A DNA stretch of 64,000 nt from DASWIG01 sp965371445. GTDB lineage: Bacteria > Acidobacteriota > Thermoanaerobaculia > Multivoradales > J023. A program made the position numbers and the translations under genes. The notes under the pieces were generated by a model. That model was not told where the DNA came from, did no database searches, and saw nothing but the letters and a program-made list of their open reading frames with translations. Positions 16,823 through 24,850 of the stretch are shown piece by piece; the stretch's first letter is position 1; every line of letters starts with the position of its first letter. The stretch covers positions 62,001-126,000 of the forward strand of contig CBDUYN010000002.1 in assembly GCA_965371445.1 (NCBI GenBank), read 5' to 3'.

Positions 16823-16841
16823 TCGTGGAGGTGATCGTGGA

Positions 16842-16880
16842 GTTTGGCGCGGGCTTTCGTGAAGAAAGTCCGCGCCAAAC
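16842..16880 (+). terminator. Strong hairpin between precursor and enzyme genes
   Basis: A 17-bp stem (16842-16858 with 16864-16880, one G-T pair) closes a five-base loop GTGAA. Only a weak T-rich tail follows, so it is probably a partial terminator or an RNA-stabilising processing hairpin. Such elements raise the precursor-to-enzyme ratio in peptide operons. A perfect 12-bp tandem repeat (16819-16842), whose first unit contains the peptide stop codon, ends at the stem. Confidence 0.6.
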
Positions 16881-16987
16881 CTATAAACCCTTCTCTTTAA
16901 AGTTAATACCTCAGAAGTCCTGATCCATTACAAAGTCTTGGAATCCTAATCCGTTCAAGTAGATAGAAAGAAGTGCAAAGAAGTGCG

Positions 16988-18853
16988 ATGACGAGTCGGC
17001 GGTTGGCGGTGATTGGGATTGACGGTTTTTCGCCGGTGTGGATGGATCGCTTCATTCGGGAGGGCGAGCTTCCAGCGATCGGCGCGATCGCGTCTGAGGG
17101 CGTGACCGTACGCCTGCGTTCGACGCTGCCTGCTACCACTCCGGTGGCTTGGCCGACGGTCGCAACCGGTTGCTCCCCGGCGGTGACCGGCATTGAAGGT
17201 AACCTCATTCACCGCCCTGGCAACCGTCTCGACCAACGCCTCGGCTGCTACGCCCACCGCTGCCAGGCCGAGCCACTGTGGGAGACGGTAAAGGCCGCTG
17301 GCAGGCGGTCTTTCGTCGTCAAGTTTCCTGTCTCCTATCCCTCCACCACGGCCACCTTCCGTCTTGACGGAGCCGCCGGGTGGGCGGGGATGAAGTGTCT
17401 TCACGAGCTCAGCTCCGCTTCGGTGGCGAGCCTGGCGGAAGACGATGGCCGTCTCCTGCCGAGCGACGGCGCCTGGCGCGGGGCCGAAGAGAAGCCCGAA
17501 CCCCTGGTCTGGCGCGGAACCTGGTCGCTGAAGACCCTCTGGGGAGGTCCGCCTTTCGAGCTTCACGTCTCGGTGACCCGCTCTCCGGAAGGCGACATGG
17601 CGGTCTCGATTGCCGAAGCTCCCGCCTGGGACCGGATCCTCTCGCGCCTCGCCCCGGGCGAGTGGAGCGTGCCGCTTACGGTGCGGGCGCAGGGACGCCG
17701 CAGCGAAGGCGACTACTCCTTCCGCGTCAAGGTGCTCGAGTGCGCGGGAGAGCCGCTCCGCCTGCGTCTGCTGAACACGGTCCTCCACGAGCGCACCGGC
17801 CACTCGGCGCCGGCCGAGATCTGGCAAAGCCACATCGAGCGGGTCGGCCCCATTGAGGAACAGACGGATCCCTCCCTTTTCTTCGCCCGCGGGATTGATC
17901 TGGACACCCAGCTCGAGCTCTTCCGGCTCAACGCTGAGTGGCTCAAGCGGATCTCGGTGTCCCTGCTGAGCGCGGAGACCTGGGACCTCTACATGACGCA
18001 GGTGCATTTCACCGACTGGGCTCACCACATGCTCGAGGGGGCGCTTGATCCCCGCCACCCGGAGTTCGATCCGGACTCTGCCGGAAAGTACGAACACGTG
18101 CTGCTCGAAAGCTACCGCATGGCCGACGCCGTCGTGGCGGAGATCCGAGCCGTGGCGGGGCCCGAGACCGACGTCATGGTGCTGGGAGACCACGGCCAGG
18201 ATCTCCACCACACGACCTTTCACGCCAACGAGTGGCTGGCCGCCGAGGGGCTGCTCCACTGGCAGGGAGACGGCGTCGAGGTCGACTGGTCGCGGACCCA
18301 GGTCTATGCGGCGGGAAACTTCCTCTACTTGAACCTGGAAGGCCGGGAACCGACGGGGATCGTGCCGCCGCGACGGGCGCGGGAGTTGAAGGCGAGGCTG
18401 ATCGACGGCCTCCTCAGCCTCGAAGATCCTTCCCGGGGAGCCCGCCCGATCCTGATCGCGGACGAGAAGGAAGGGTTCGAGCCGATGGGGGCGCACGGGA
18501 TCGGCGCCGGAGACGTCATCTTCGTCTGCCGCTCCGGTTACCAGGCGAGGAACAACCGGGGGCCTCTTTTCGTCCCGACCCGGCTGTTCCGGGAGTTCAC
18601 CAGCGGTCACGACCATTTCTGGCCGTTTGATCCGAAGATTCAGACGAGGATGTTCGCGGCCGGGCCGAGCTTCAAGCGAGGCTATCAGCACCCGCGCTCA
18701 GAGGACTTGATCGACGTCGCCCCGACGGCCTGCACCGTCCTGGGCGTCAACCCCTCGCCGCAGTGCGAGGGCAGGCCTCTTCTGGCGCTGCTGCGCTCGT
18801 CGACGCCTGCATCCGTTACCGAGCCCACCGCCGAGACCGCGGTGGGAGATTGA
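16988..18853 (+). CDS. Alkaline-phosphatase-superfamily phosphodiesterase/hydrolase (first copy)
   Basis: A 621-residue protein of the type I phosphodiesterase/nucleotide pyrophosphatase group. Metal and nucleophile motifs are in order: GIDGF near residue 10, nucleophile threonine in TTPVAWPTVATG near residue 52, FTDWAHHML near residue 342, VLGDHGQDLHHT near residue 400, and a late GHDHFW. It uses two metal ions to cut phosphate mono- or diesters, or phosphonates; the substrate here is unknown. There is no signal peptide. I prefer ATG 16988; an in-frame GTG at 16973 is possible. It is the second gene of the peptide operon, and a relative sits in the convergent NRPS operon (34425-35825). Confidence 0.85.
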   Translation: MTSRRLAVIGIDGFSPVWMDRFIREGELPAIGAIASEGVTVRLRSTLPATTPVAWPTVATGCSPAVTGIEGNLIHRPGNRLDQRLGCYAHRCQAEPLWETVKAAGRRSFVVKFPVSYPSTTATFRLDGAAGWAGMKCLHELSSASVASLAEDDGRLLPSDGAWRGAEEKPEPLVWRGTWSLKTLWGGPPFELHVSVTRSPEGDMAVSIAEAPAWDRILSRLAPGEWSVPLTVRAQGRRSEGDYSFRVKVLECAGEPLRLRLLNTVLHERTGHSAPAEIWQSHIERVGPIEEQTDPSLFFARGIDLDTQLELFRLNAEWLKRISVSLLSAETWDLYMTQVHFTDWAHHMLEGALDPRHPEFDPDSAGKYEHVLLESYRMADAVVAEIRAVAGPETDVMVLGDHGQDLHHTTFHANEWLAAEGLLHWQGDGVEVDWSRTQVYAAGNFLYLNLEGREPTGIVPPRRARELKARLIDGLLSLEDPSRGARPILIADEKEGFEPMGAHGIGAGDVIFVCRSGYQARNNRGPLFVPTRLFREFTSGHDHFWPFDPKIQTRMFAAGPSFKRGYQHPRSEDLIDVAPTACTVLGVNPSPQCEGRPLLALLRSSTPASVTEPTAETAVGD

Positions 18854-18880
18854 CCCAGCAATCGGAGAGGAGAAGGCGCG

Positions 18881-20305
18881 TTGCACGACTACGAAGTACC
18901 GTACGAGACCTACCAAGTGCCCTACAAGGCGGAGCACATCCCTTCACTGCCGGACAAAGTGCGTCCCATCGTACGCTACAGACCCGAGGACTTCGGGTAC
19001 CTCATCGCTTTCCCGGAGGGCCGCGTCGGGATGTTCAAGCCGTCGGTGAAGCCTCTCCTCATGGCCGGCTCTTGCTACGAGGAATGCCGGGAGCACCGGG
19101 TGACCCACCTGAGTGTGGACACGCAGTTCAGTTTCTCCGCCCCGCTCATGGTCTGGGTGGAGCTGACGCGGGAGTGCAATCTCCGCTGTCCGCACTGCTT
19201 CGTCGATGCGGGGGACAAACGTGAGGTCGAGATGCCGACCGAGCGGATCATGAAGCTCCTGGACGAGTGGGCCGCGATGGGCGTCTTCTGTGTCGTGATC
19301 ACCGGCGGCGAGCCGTCCATCCAACCCGACTTCATCGAGATCGTCAATCGCGCCTACGATCTCGGCTTCGTGGTGGCCATCGCCTCCAACGGGATGAGGT
19401 TGGACGAGGAGATCCTCTCCCAAATTCCCCAGGACGACGTCATCATCAGCATCAGCCTTGACGGCATCCACGGCGCGGGGGCGTCCTGCGGTGAGGACGA
19501 CTTCACCGCCATCTCCCGCAAAGCGCGGGAGATCCGCGACTTCGGCTTCAACACCAGCCTCATGACGACCACGACGCATGAGAACGTGGGCGAGCTGAAG
19601 AAATTTGTTGATTTCGCGGCCGACAACAGCATCAGCCTGCGTAGCGTGCCCTTCATACCGGCGGGCCGCGGCAAGTTCTACCAGGAGGGGCTCCAGAACA
19701 GGGTCGAGGACATCGAGAAGGCGGCCCAGTTCTGGATCGCCGAGGAGAGGTGGGAGAAGATCAAGGACAAGGAGCTGGGTATTTGCAGCGGCAAAATCTT
19801 CGACTTCCTGTTCACCATGGTGTACTGCATGCATCGCTGCATGAGTGGACGTGGCCTCTGCTACATCACTTCCGACGGCACCGTCTACCCCTGCTCCAAC
19901 TGCTCTTCCGGCCAGCTCTTTCCCGGTGGCAACCTCCTGGAGAAGGATTTCGCCAACATCTGGGGCGATGACACCTGGGGCGTGCGCCAATTCACCTGGG
20001 ACGTCTTCCTCGAGAAGACATGTAAGGGTTGTCCGATCAACGAAGCCGATCACTTCTGCACCGGCCGCTGCCCCAGCAGCGCTTTCCTCTACACCGGGAA
20101 GACCAACGGCTGTGGCGTTTCCGAGTTCCAGCGCGAGAGCATTCTGCGTCGCGAGGAGCTCTTGAGAGAGTTCCTGATGGAAGAAGAGGCCCGGGAGCGC
20201 TACGACGAGAAGATTGACTTTGAGTACATGTCGACGGGTGATATAGTACCGCCCCAGCCGCCCTCCGCGGAGGAGTTGGTAACACTCAAGGGATCGAGCA
20301 CCTAG
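18881..20305 (+). CDS. Radical SAM peptide-modifying enzyme with RRE-like N-terminus and SPASM-like C-terminus
   Basis: A 474-residue protein starting at TTG 18881 behind GGAGAGGAGAAGG. Residues about 20-90 resemble a PqqD/RRE peptide-binding fold (RPEDFGYLIAFPEGRVGMF). The radical SAM cluster is C99, C103, C106 (CNLRCPHC), followed by the GGEPSIQPDF motif. The C-terminal 170 residues hold many cysteines (CMHRC, YPCSNC, CKGC, CTGRC, NGC), which fits a SPASM domain with auxiliary iron-sulfur clusters. Such enzymes make thioether, C-C or epimerised links in ribosomal peptides. Since the candidate precursor has no Cys, a C-C or C-O bond, oxidation or side-chain rearrangement is more likely than a thioether (inference). 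Confidence 0.88.
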   Translation: MHDYEVPYETYQVPYKAEHIPSLPDKVRPIVRYRPEDFGYLIAFPEGRVGMFKPSVKPLLMAGSCYEECREHRVTHLSVDTQFSFSAPLMVWVELTRECNLRCPHCFVDAGDKREVEMPTERIMKLLDEWAAMGVFCVVITGGEPSIQPDFIEIVNRAYDLGFVVAIASNGMRLDEEILSQIPQDDVIISISLDGIHGAGASCGEDDFTAISRKAREIRDFGFNTSLMTTTTHENVGELKKFVDFAADNSISLRSVPFIPAGRGKFYQEGLQNRVEDIEKAAQFWIAEERWEKIKDKELGICSGKIFDFLFTMVYCMHRCMSGRGLCYITSDGTVYPCSNCSSGQLFPGGNLLEKDFANIWGDDTWGVRQFTWDVFLEKTCKGCPINEADHFCTGRCPSSAFLYTGKTNGCGVSEFQRESILRREELLREFLMEEEARERYDEKIDFEYMSTGDIVPPQPPSAEELVTLKGSST

Positions 20306-20338
20306 TGTGTGCTTCTCTTTTTTGAAAGGACATAACTC

Positions 20339-22357
20339 ATGAAGATTTCGCTAGCATCGAGTCTCCACCTCAACCATGGGGCGATGTCACCCGACGTGCA
20401 ACCGGGGGACCCGCTCCCGATGTTGGAGTACGTCCCGGTGGGCCTGCTCTCCCTCAAGGCCTATGCCGATCAATTCGACGAGCTCGACGCCGAGATCCGG
20501 GTCACCGAGCTCAACGGCCTCATCAACCGGGGTAAAATCCCCAACGACAACGACTTTTTCGAGCACGTCGCTGACACGATCCTCAAGCCGGACGACGATT
20601 TCGTCGGCCTGATGACCGACGCCGATTCGCTTCACCATACGGTGGCTCTCGCCGACCAGCTGCGGCGGCGGCGGCCGGAAGCCAAGATCTGCCTCGGCGG
20701 TCCGGCCTCCTCGCCGATGAGCCCCCTTCTCATGAACAGCTTCCCGTTCATCGACTTCGTCGTCCGCGGCGAGGGTGAGCAGACGTTCGCCGAGCTGATC
20801 CGTCACCTGCAGGAGAAAAAGCCGCTGAACGAAGTCCAGGGACTGACCTGGCGCGACGGCATGCGGGTCGTCGAAAACCCGGAACGCCACCTCGAAGGGA
20901 ACCTCGACGAGCTGCCCGTACCCGACTTTGAATCCTACGGCATGCCGCCCACCGCCGCCATCTATCTCGACGTGGGCCGGGGTTGCCCTTTCAAGTGCTC
21001 GTTCTGCGCCACCGCGCCTTTCTGGGGGCGCACCTACCGGATGAAGTCGATCGAACGGATCGTCGAGGAAATCGTCCTGATGCGGGACGTCTACGGTCGC
21101 ACGCAGGTCAACCTTTCCCACGACATCTTCACCTGCGACAAGAAATGGGCTCTGGAATTCTGCGACCAGTTGATCAAGAGTCCACTCGGCGTCGAGTGGA
21201 CTTGCAGCACGAGAACCGACATCATCGATCCCACGGTCATCGAAAAGCTGGCGGCTGCCGGCTGCGTCGAGATCTACTTCGGCATCGAGTCCGGCTCTGC
21301 AAGGCTTCAGAAGGAGATCGAAAAGGGTCTCGACCTGGATTGGTCCCGCGACATGGTGCAGGCGACCGCCGACGCGGGAATCCGAGTGGTCAGCGGTTTC
21401 ATCCTCGGCTACCCGGCGGAAGACCGCGAGACGCTCGGCGACACGCTTTCGCGCTTCTTCGAGTTCCTCGGGAGCGGTGCCCGCGCCCATCTGTTTACCC
21501 TATCGCCCTTCTTCGAGTCGCCGATGTACTCCCGGTTGACCAAGAACGGAGCCGCGGACATCAAGGAGCACATCGACCGCCTCGCCGAGTACTACGACCT
21601 GAATCTCACCGGCAGGGCGGCGGAGGCGGGAGCGAGCCTGCGGCGCAACTACGTTCACGTCTTTGCCAGCAACTACCGTTACAAGACGTCGAATCTTCCC
21701 TCGGATCTGATCGACGCCAGCGAGGAGTTCTCGGCCAGCGCCACGCTCTTGAAGTCCGTCTGGCCGCGCTTCTTGAAGCACTACGGCTCGGCGCGGGAAT
21801 TCTACGAGAAGTGGACGGCCTGGATCGAGGGCTACAACCTGGAGCGCCGCCCCGAATCCCGCTTCCGACACCAGGCTGCCCCCGATGACCTGCTGAGCTT
21901 CGTCGAAAAGGAAATCGATCTCTTGGGGGCCTCCGAGCCCGGGCTCAATGAGCTCGTCCGCTACGAGAGGCTCAAGCTCGACGCGCGCTCGTTACAAGAT
22001 CCGATCGATAGTTCCGTCGCCGAGAACGGCGACGTCGGGACCGACACCGTCGTGAAATGGCGATCCAACTTCCTGACCTCCGAGTTCGAGTACGACGTCC
22101 AGAGTCTGCTCTCGGGCAAGACCGACCCCGCCGGCGCCCGCCGATGGGTTGTCGTCTACAAGGTGGCGCCGGATCAGCTCAACACGGTCCAACTCGGGGA
22201 TTCCGGCCTCGACGTCCTCAAAGGAGCTGAGCACCCGATCCGTGCCGCCGAGCTGATCGGCGACACCGACGCTGAGGTCGGCAGTCAGATCATCTCTCAG
22301 TTGATCCGGGTGGGCGTCCTCATGGAAGTGGAAGCGTCCGAGGGTGCCGCTCAGTAG
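20339..22357 (+). CDS. B12-binding-type radical SAM enzyme with PqqD-like C-terminus
   Basis: A 672-residue protein. Residues 1-170 form a Rossmann-like cobalamin-binding domain (ICLGGPASSPM, VVRGEGEQTFAELI). The radical SAM motif is C216, C220, C223 (CPFKCSFC), and the TIM barrel continues to about 420 (FGIESGSARLQKEIEKGL, SGFILGYPAED). The last 70 residues (DSGLDVLKGA to QLIRVGVLMEVE) resemble a PqqD-type winged helix, a possible second leader-binding domain. B12 radical SAM enzymes methylate unactivated carbons or contract rings. It lies 33 bases after the SPASM enzyme with a GAAAGGA site, so the two likely act in series on the same peptide. Confidence 0.87.
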   Translation: MKISLASSLHLNHGAMSPDVQPGDPLPMLEYVPVGLLSLKAYADQFDELDAEIRVTELNGLINRGKIPNDNDFFEHVADTILKPDDDFVGLMTDADSLHHTVALADQLRRRRPEAKICLGGPASSPMSPLLMNSFPFIDFVVRGEGEQTFAELIRHLQEKKPLNEVQGLTWRDGMRVVENPERHLEGNLDELPVPDFESYGMPPTAAIYLDVGRGCPFKCSFCATAPFWGRTYRMKSIERIVEEIVLMRDVYGRTQVNLSHDIFTCDKKWALEFCDQLIKSPLGVEWTCSTRTDIIDPTVIEKLAAAGCVEIYFGIESGSARLQKEIEKGLDLDWSRDMVQATADAGIRVVSGFILGYPAEDRETLGDTLSRFFEFLGSGARAHLFTLSPFFESPMYSRLTKNGAADIKEHIDRLAEYYDLNLTGRAAEAGASLRRNYVHVFASNYRYKTSNLPSDLIDASEEFSASATLLKSVWPRFLKHYGSAREFYEKWTAWIEGYNLERRPESRFRHQAAPDDLLSFVEKEIDLLGASEPGLNELVRYERLKLDARSLQDPIDSSVAENGDVGTDTVVKWRSNFLTSEFEYDVQSLLSGKTDPAGARRWVVVYKVAPDQLNTVQLGDSGLDVLKGAEHPIRAAELIGDTDAEVGSQIISQLIRVGVLMEVEASEGAAQ

Positions 22358-22382
22358 GCCGCGGAGTGCCACGGTTTAAACC

Positions 22383-23567
22383 ATGGGTGAAGCACGTTCT
22401 CTGGAGCGTAGCCGGCTCCTCTACGTCACCATCGACTCCTCGCGTTTCAACGACCGGGTGTGCGAGTTTGAAGGCGGGCGCCAGGTCGACGAGGAGGGCA
22501 AGGTCTCGCTCTTCAGCGGCAGACCCGCCGACCTCTGGGACGAGCGTTTGCCGGACCTCGGGGATCTGGTCGACAAGGCGCAGGCCTGCGCCGTGATCGC
22601 GGAGCTCGTAGAATCCTGGGGCAGCCGGGCGAAGCTGCAGTACATGACCCGCCGGGCGGCGCGCCTGGTCGTCGGGACGGACGGCTCGGCTCAGCCGTGC
22701 TCGTCCCATGTCTGGGCATTCCTGGGCAACGCCGTCACCCGCAGCGGCCGGGTGGTCCCGATGGGTTGGAGCGGCCGGGGATCCGGCCTCTGCGAGCTGC
22801 GCAGCGAGTCCATGAAGGAGCGCGCCGCCCAGGTTCTCGACTCCGTCGACCAGGCCGGGCCCCTGCCTTCCGGGACGTTTCCGGCGGTGCTGGCGCCACC
22901 CGCCGCCGCCGTGATGATCCACGAGGCCGTCGGTCATTTCGCTGAGGCCGCTCCGGATGGCCGGGTGGATCTGCGCCACCGCCTCGGGGTGCGCATCGCC
23001 AGCGAGCAGTTCGATCTCGACGACGACCCCCAGGCCGAAGGCGGCGCCGCGTGCTACGCCGTGGACGACGACGGCGTCGCCACGAGCGGCCCTGTCGGGA
23101 TCATCCGCCAGGGGTGTCTGGAGAGCATGCTGCACTCGGCGGTGAGCGCCGCGGCTACCGGAGCGTCGCCGACGGCCAACGGCCGCGCCGCGTCGATCTG
23201 GAATCCACCGATTCCCAGGATGTCGAACCTGATCTGCGCCCCCGGACAGGCCAGCGAAGAGGAGTTGCTTGAGAACCTCGGGAATGGGATCTACATCCAT
23301 TCCCTCGCCTATGGCTACAGCTTCGGATTCCAGCTCGAAGCGATGGTCCGCCTGGCCGAGCAGATCGAGGGCGGCAAAAGGACGGGCCGCTTCTTTACCG
23401 GCGGCCTGGTCGACGAGGACCGCGCCGTCCTGACCCGCGCCGTCGAGCTTGGAAGTGACAGTGTTTTCTACCCCAACGCCATGTGTGGCAAGGAGGGTCA
23501 GATGCTCTACGACGTGAGCACGTGTGCCCCGGCGATCCGCATGGCGGAGTTGAGGCTGAGCCCATGA
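22383..23567 (+). CDS. TldD-like zinc metalloprotease subunit
   Basis: A 394-residue protein of the TldD/PmbA family. It carries the metal motif HEAVGH at residues 180-185 inside MIHEAVGHFAEAA. Downstream it has the family's glycine- and serine-rich beta region (GSDSVFYPNAMCGKEGQ and the YDVSTCAPAIRM tail). Standard TldD is about 480 residues; this one is shorter at the N-terminus. TldD pairs with TldE to cut small unfolded peptides, and the pair processes the leaders of microcin B17 and other RiPPs. Its stop overlaps the next gene's start (ATGA). The probable substrate is the 27-residue peptide (inference). Confidence 0.82.
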   Translation: MGEARSLERSRLLYVTIDSSRFNDRVCEFEGGRQVDEEGKVSLFSGRPADLWDERLPDLGDLVDKAQACAVIAELVESWGSRAKLQYMTRRAARLVVGTDGSAQPCSSHVWAFLGNAVTRSGRVVPMGWSGRGSGLCELRSESMKERAAQVLDSVDQAGPLPSGTFPAVLAPPAAAVMIHEAVGHFAEAAPDGRVDLRHRLGVRIASEQFDLDDDPQAEGGAACYAVDDDGVATSGPVGIIRQGCLESMLHSAVSAAATGASPTANGRAASIWNPPIPRMSNLICAPGQASEEELLENLGNGIYIHSLAYGYSFGFQLEAMVRLAEQIEGGKRTGRFFTGGLVDEDRAVLTRAVELGSDSVFYPNAMCGKEGQMLYDVSTCAPAIRMAELRLSP

Positions 23568-24646
23568 CGAGGACACGTACGAGTCGGGAGATCACGATGG
23601 CCCGCTCGGTGCCGGGGCAGAATTTTTCACGCATCGACGCCCACCTGACGGTGGAGTCGATGCGCGAGGGCGGACTCGAGATCCGCTTCGCCACCCCGAG
23701 CCAGCTCTTCGCGGAGCTGGAGGAGATGGTCACCTCGATCCGGCGGGAGCTGGCGGCGCGCTTGCCGGAGGCTCTGCGCTCCCTCCTGGCGACCGAGACC
23801 GGGGTCGTGCGCTCGACCGTGTGGCGCGAGGACGGAGAAAACAAGTCCGTTTCCTGGCGCTACGCGATGGCGACCTTGCGGGGTGTGATCCTTGGCATCG
23901 GCAGCCCGGACAATGCGGCGTCTTTTGCCACCCTCTGGGACGGCACGGTGGAGGCGGCGGAGATCGATCCGGGACGACCCGTCGTCTTGAGTCCTTCCGC
24001 GGCGCTGACGCTGGTCGCCTATGCCCTGGAGACCTCTGCCCTGGGGACCTTCACCAGCCGTGAGGAGCCGGGGCGCCCCCCGATGACCGGGTTGACGGTG
24101 ACGGACACCGCGGACTGCCCGTACCCGCCCCAGCACTACCCCTTCGGTGGCGACGGCAGGGTTTCCCGGGACCGACCGCTGCTCCGGGAGGGAAAGTGGT
24201 GTGTCGACTCGGAGAGCGTCGGTGGAGACGTCGATCCGATCTTCTTTCTGCTCACCCGGCCCGAACAGGCCCTTCGGCCCCTCGCCGCTTCCAGCTACTT
24301 CGTCCGCAGAAACCTTTCGGTCTACTGTGACAAGACGGTAGAATCGCCGTCTCCCGCCCTGATCGTCGACTCCTGGAGGATGCGGGTCGGCCCACGCAGC
24401 GGAGCCGTGCCGTTCGACGCCGAGATCTCCTGCGTCGACCCGGAGCGCGGGCGTCTCGCCTGCACCACGCCGCTGCGCCTCTGCTTCGATCCGTGGCAGG
24501 CCCTGGCGCGGATTCGGGGAGCCTGCGGTCCGGAGCTGCCAGCGGTGGACGAGGATCCGATCGAGGGAGACGCCTACGGGCTCGTCCCGTCCCTGGCCAT
24601 GGATCTGACGCTGGACGATCTGCTGGAAGAAGGTGGCTCTTCCTGA
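23564..24646 (+). CDS. TldE/PmbA-like partner protein
   Basis: A 360-residue protein starting at ATG 23564 in ATGA overlap with the TldD-like gene; a longer frame from 23483 lies inside that gene. It has no HExxxH motif, as expected for the non-catalytic TldE subunit. It has the same long beta-rich organisation, with RPVVLSPSAALTLVAYALE where TldD-type proteins place the metal helix. Similarity to classic TldE is weak by eye, and context carries much of the call. It contains an unusual number of Cys residues in the last third. It likely forms the heterodimer that makes the proteolytic chamber. Confidence 0.65.
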   Translation: MTRTRTSREITMARSVPGQNFSRIDAHLTVESMREGGLEIRFATPSQLFAELEEMVTSIRRELAARLPEALRSLLATETGVVRSTVWREDGENKSVSWRYAMATLRGVILGIGSPDNAASFATLWDGTVEAAEIDPGRPVVLSPSAALTLVAYALETSALGTFTSREEPGRPPMTGLTVTDTADCPYPPQHYPFGGDGRVSRDRPLLREGKWCVDSESVGGDVDPIFFLLTRPEQALRPLAASSYFVRRNLSVYCDKTVESPSPALIVDSWRMRVGPRSGAVPFDAEISCVDPERGRLACTTPLRLCFDPWQALARIRGACGPELPAVDEDPIEGDAYGLVPSLAMDLTLDDLLEEGGSS

Positions 24647-24772
24647 CGCAGCAGCCCCTTGCCAAGAAACCGGAAGGTCAAAAAAGAGGACGAGGAGCTC
24701 CATGCGGCTGTCGCCCGCGGGACCGCGGGATCCGAGACCTTGATTGCGAAGATTTTTTCCTGTAGGGTACGC

Positions 24773-24847
24773 AGCGCCCCTGGAGACAAGGAGACAAAGC
24801 GCCCCTGGAGACAAGGAGACAAAGCGCCCCTGGAGACAAGGAGACAA
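24773..24847 (+). repeat. Three perfect 25-bp tandem repeats carrying ribosome-site-like sequence
   Basis: The unit AGCGCCCCTGGAGACAAGGA plus GACAA occurs three times head to tail (24773, 24798, 24823) and ends three bases before the ADOP permease start. Each unit contains a GGAG/AAGGAG motif, and the last copy supplies the ribosome site. The unit is not a multiple of three bases. Slippage could change spacing or expression of the downstream gene. Confidence 0.85.
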
Positions 24848-24850
24848 GGG

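Noticed and set aside
16660..16878. A 72-codon minus-strand frame antisense to the candidate peptide
   Set aside because: It starts inside the hairpin arm and reads low-complexity HDHLHDH from the tandem repeat; considered a shadow.
16955..18691. A 578-codon minus-strand frame opposite the first phosphodiesterase-like gene
   Set aside because: Shadow of a gene with clear metal-site motifs on the plus strand; no domain in the antisense protein.
24773..24847. CRISPR array
   Set aside because: The repeats are direct tandem units with no spacers between them and no cas genes nearby.
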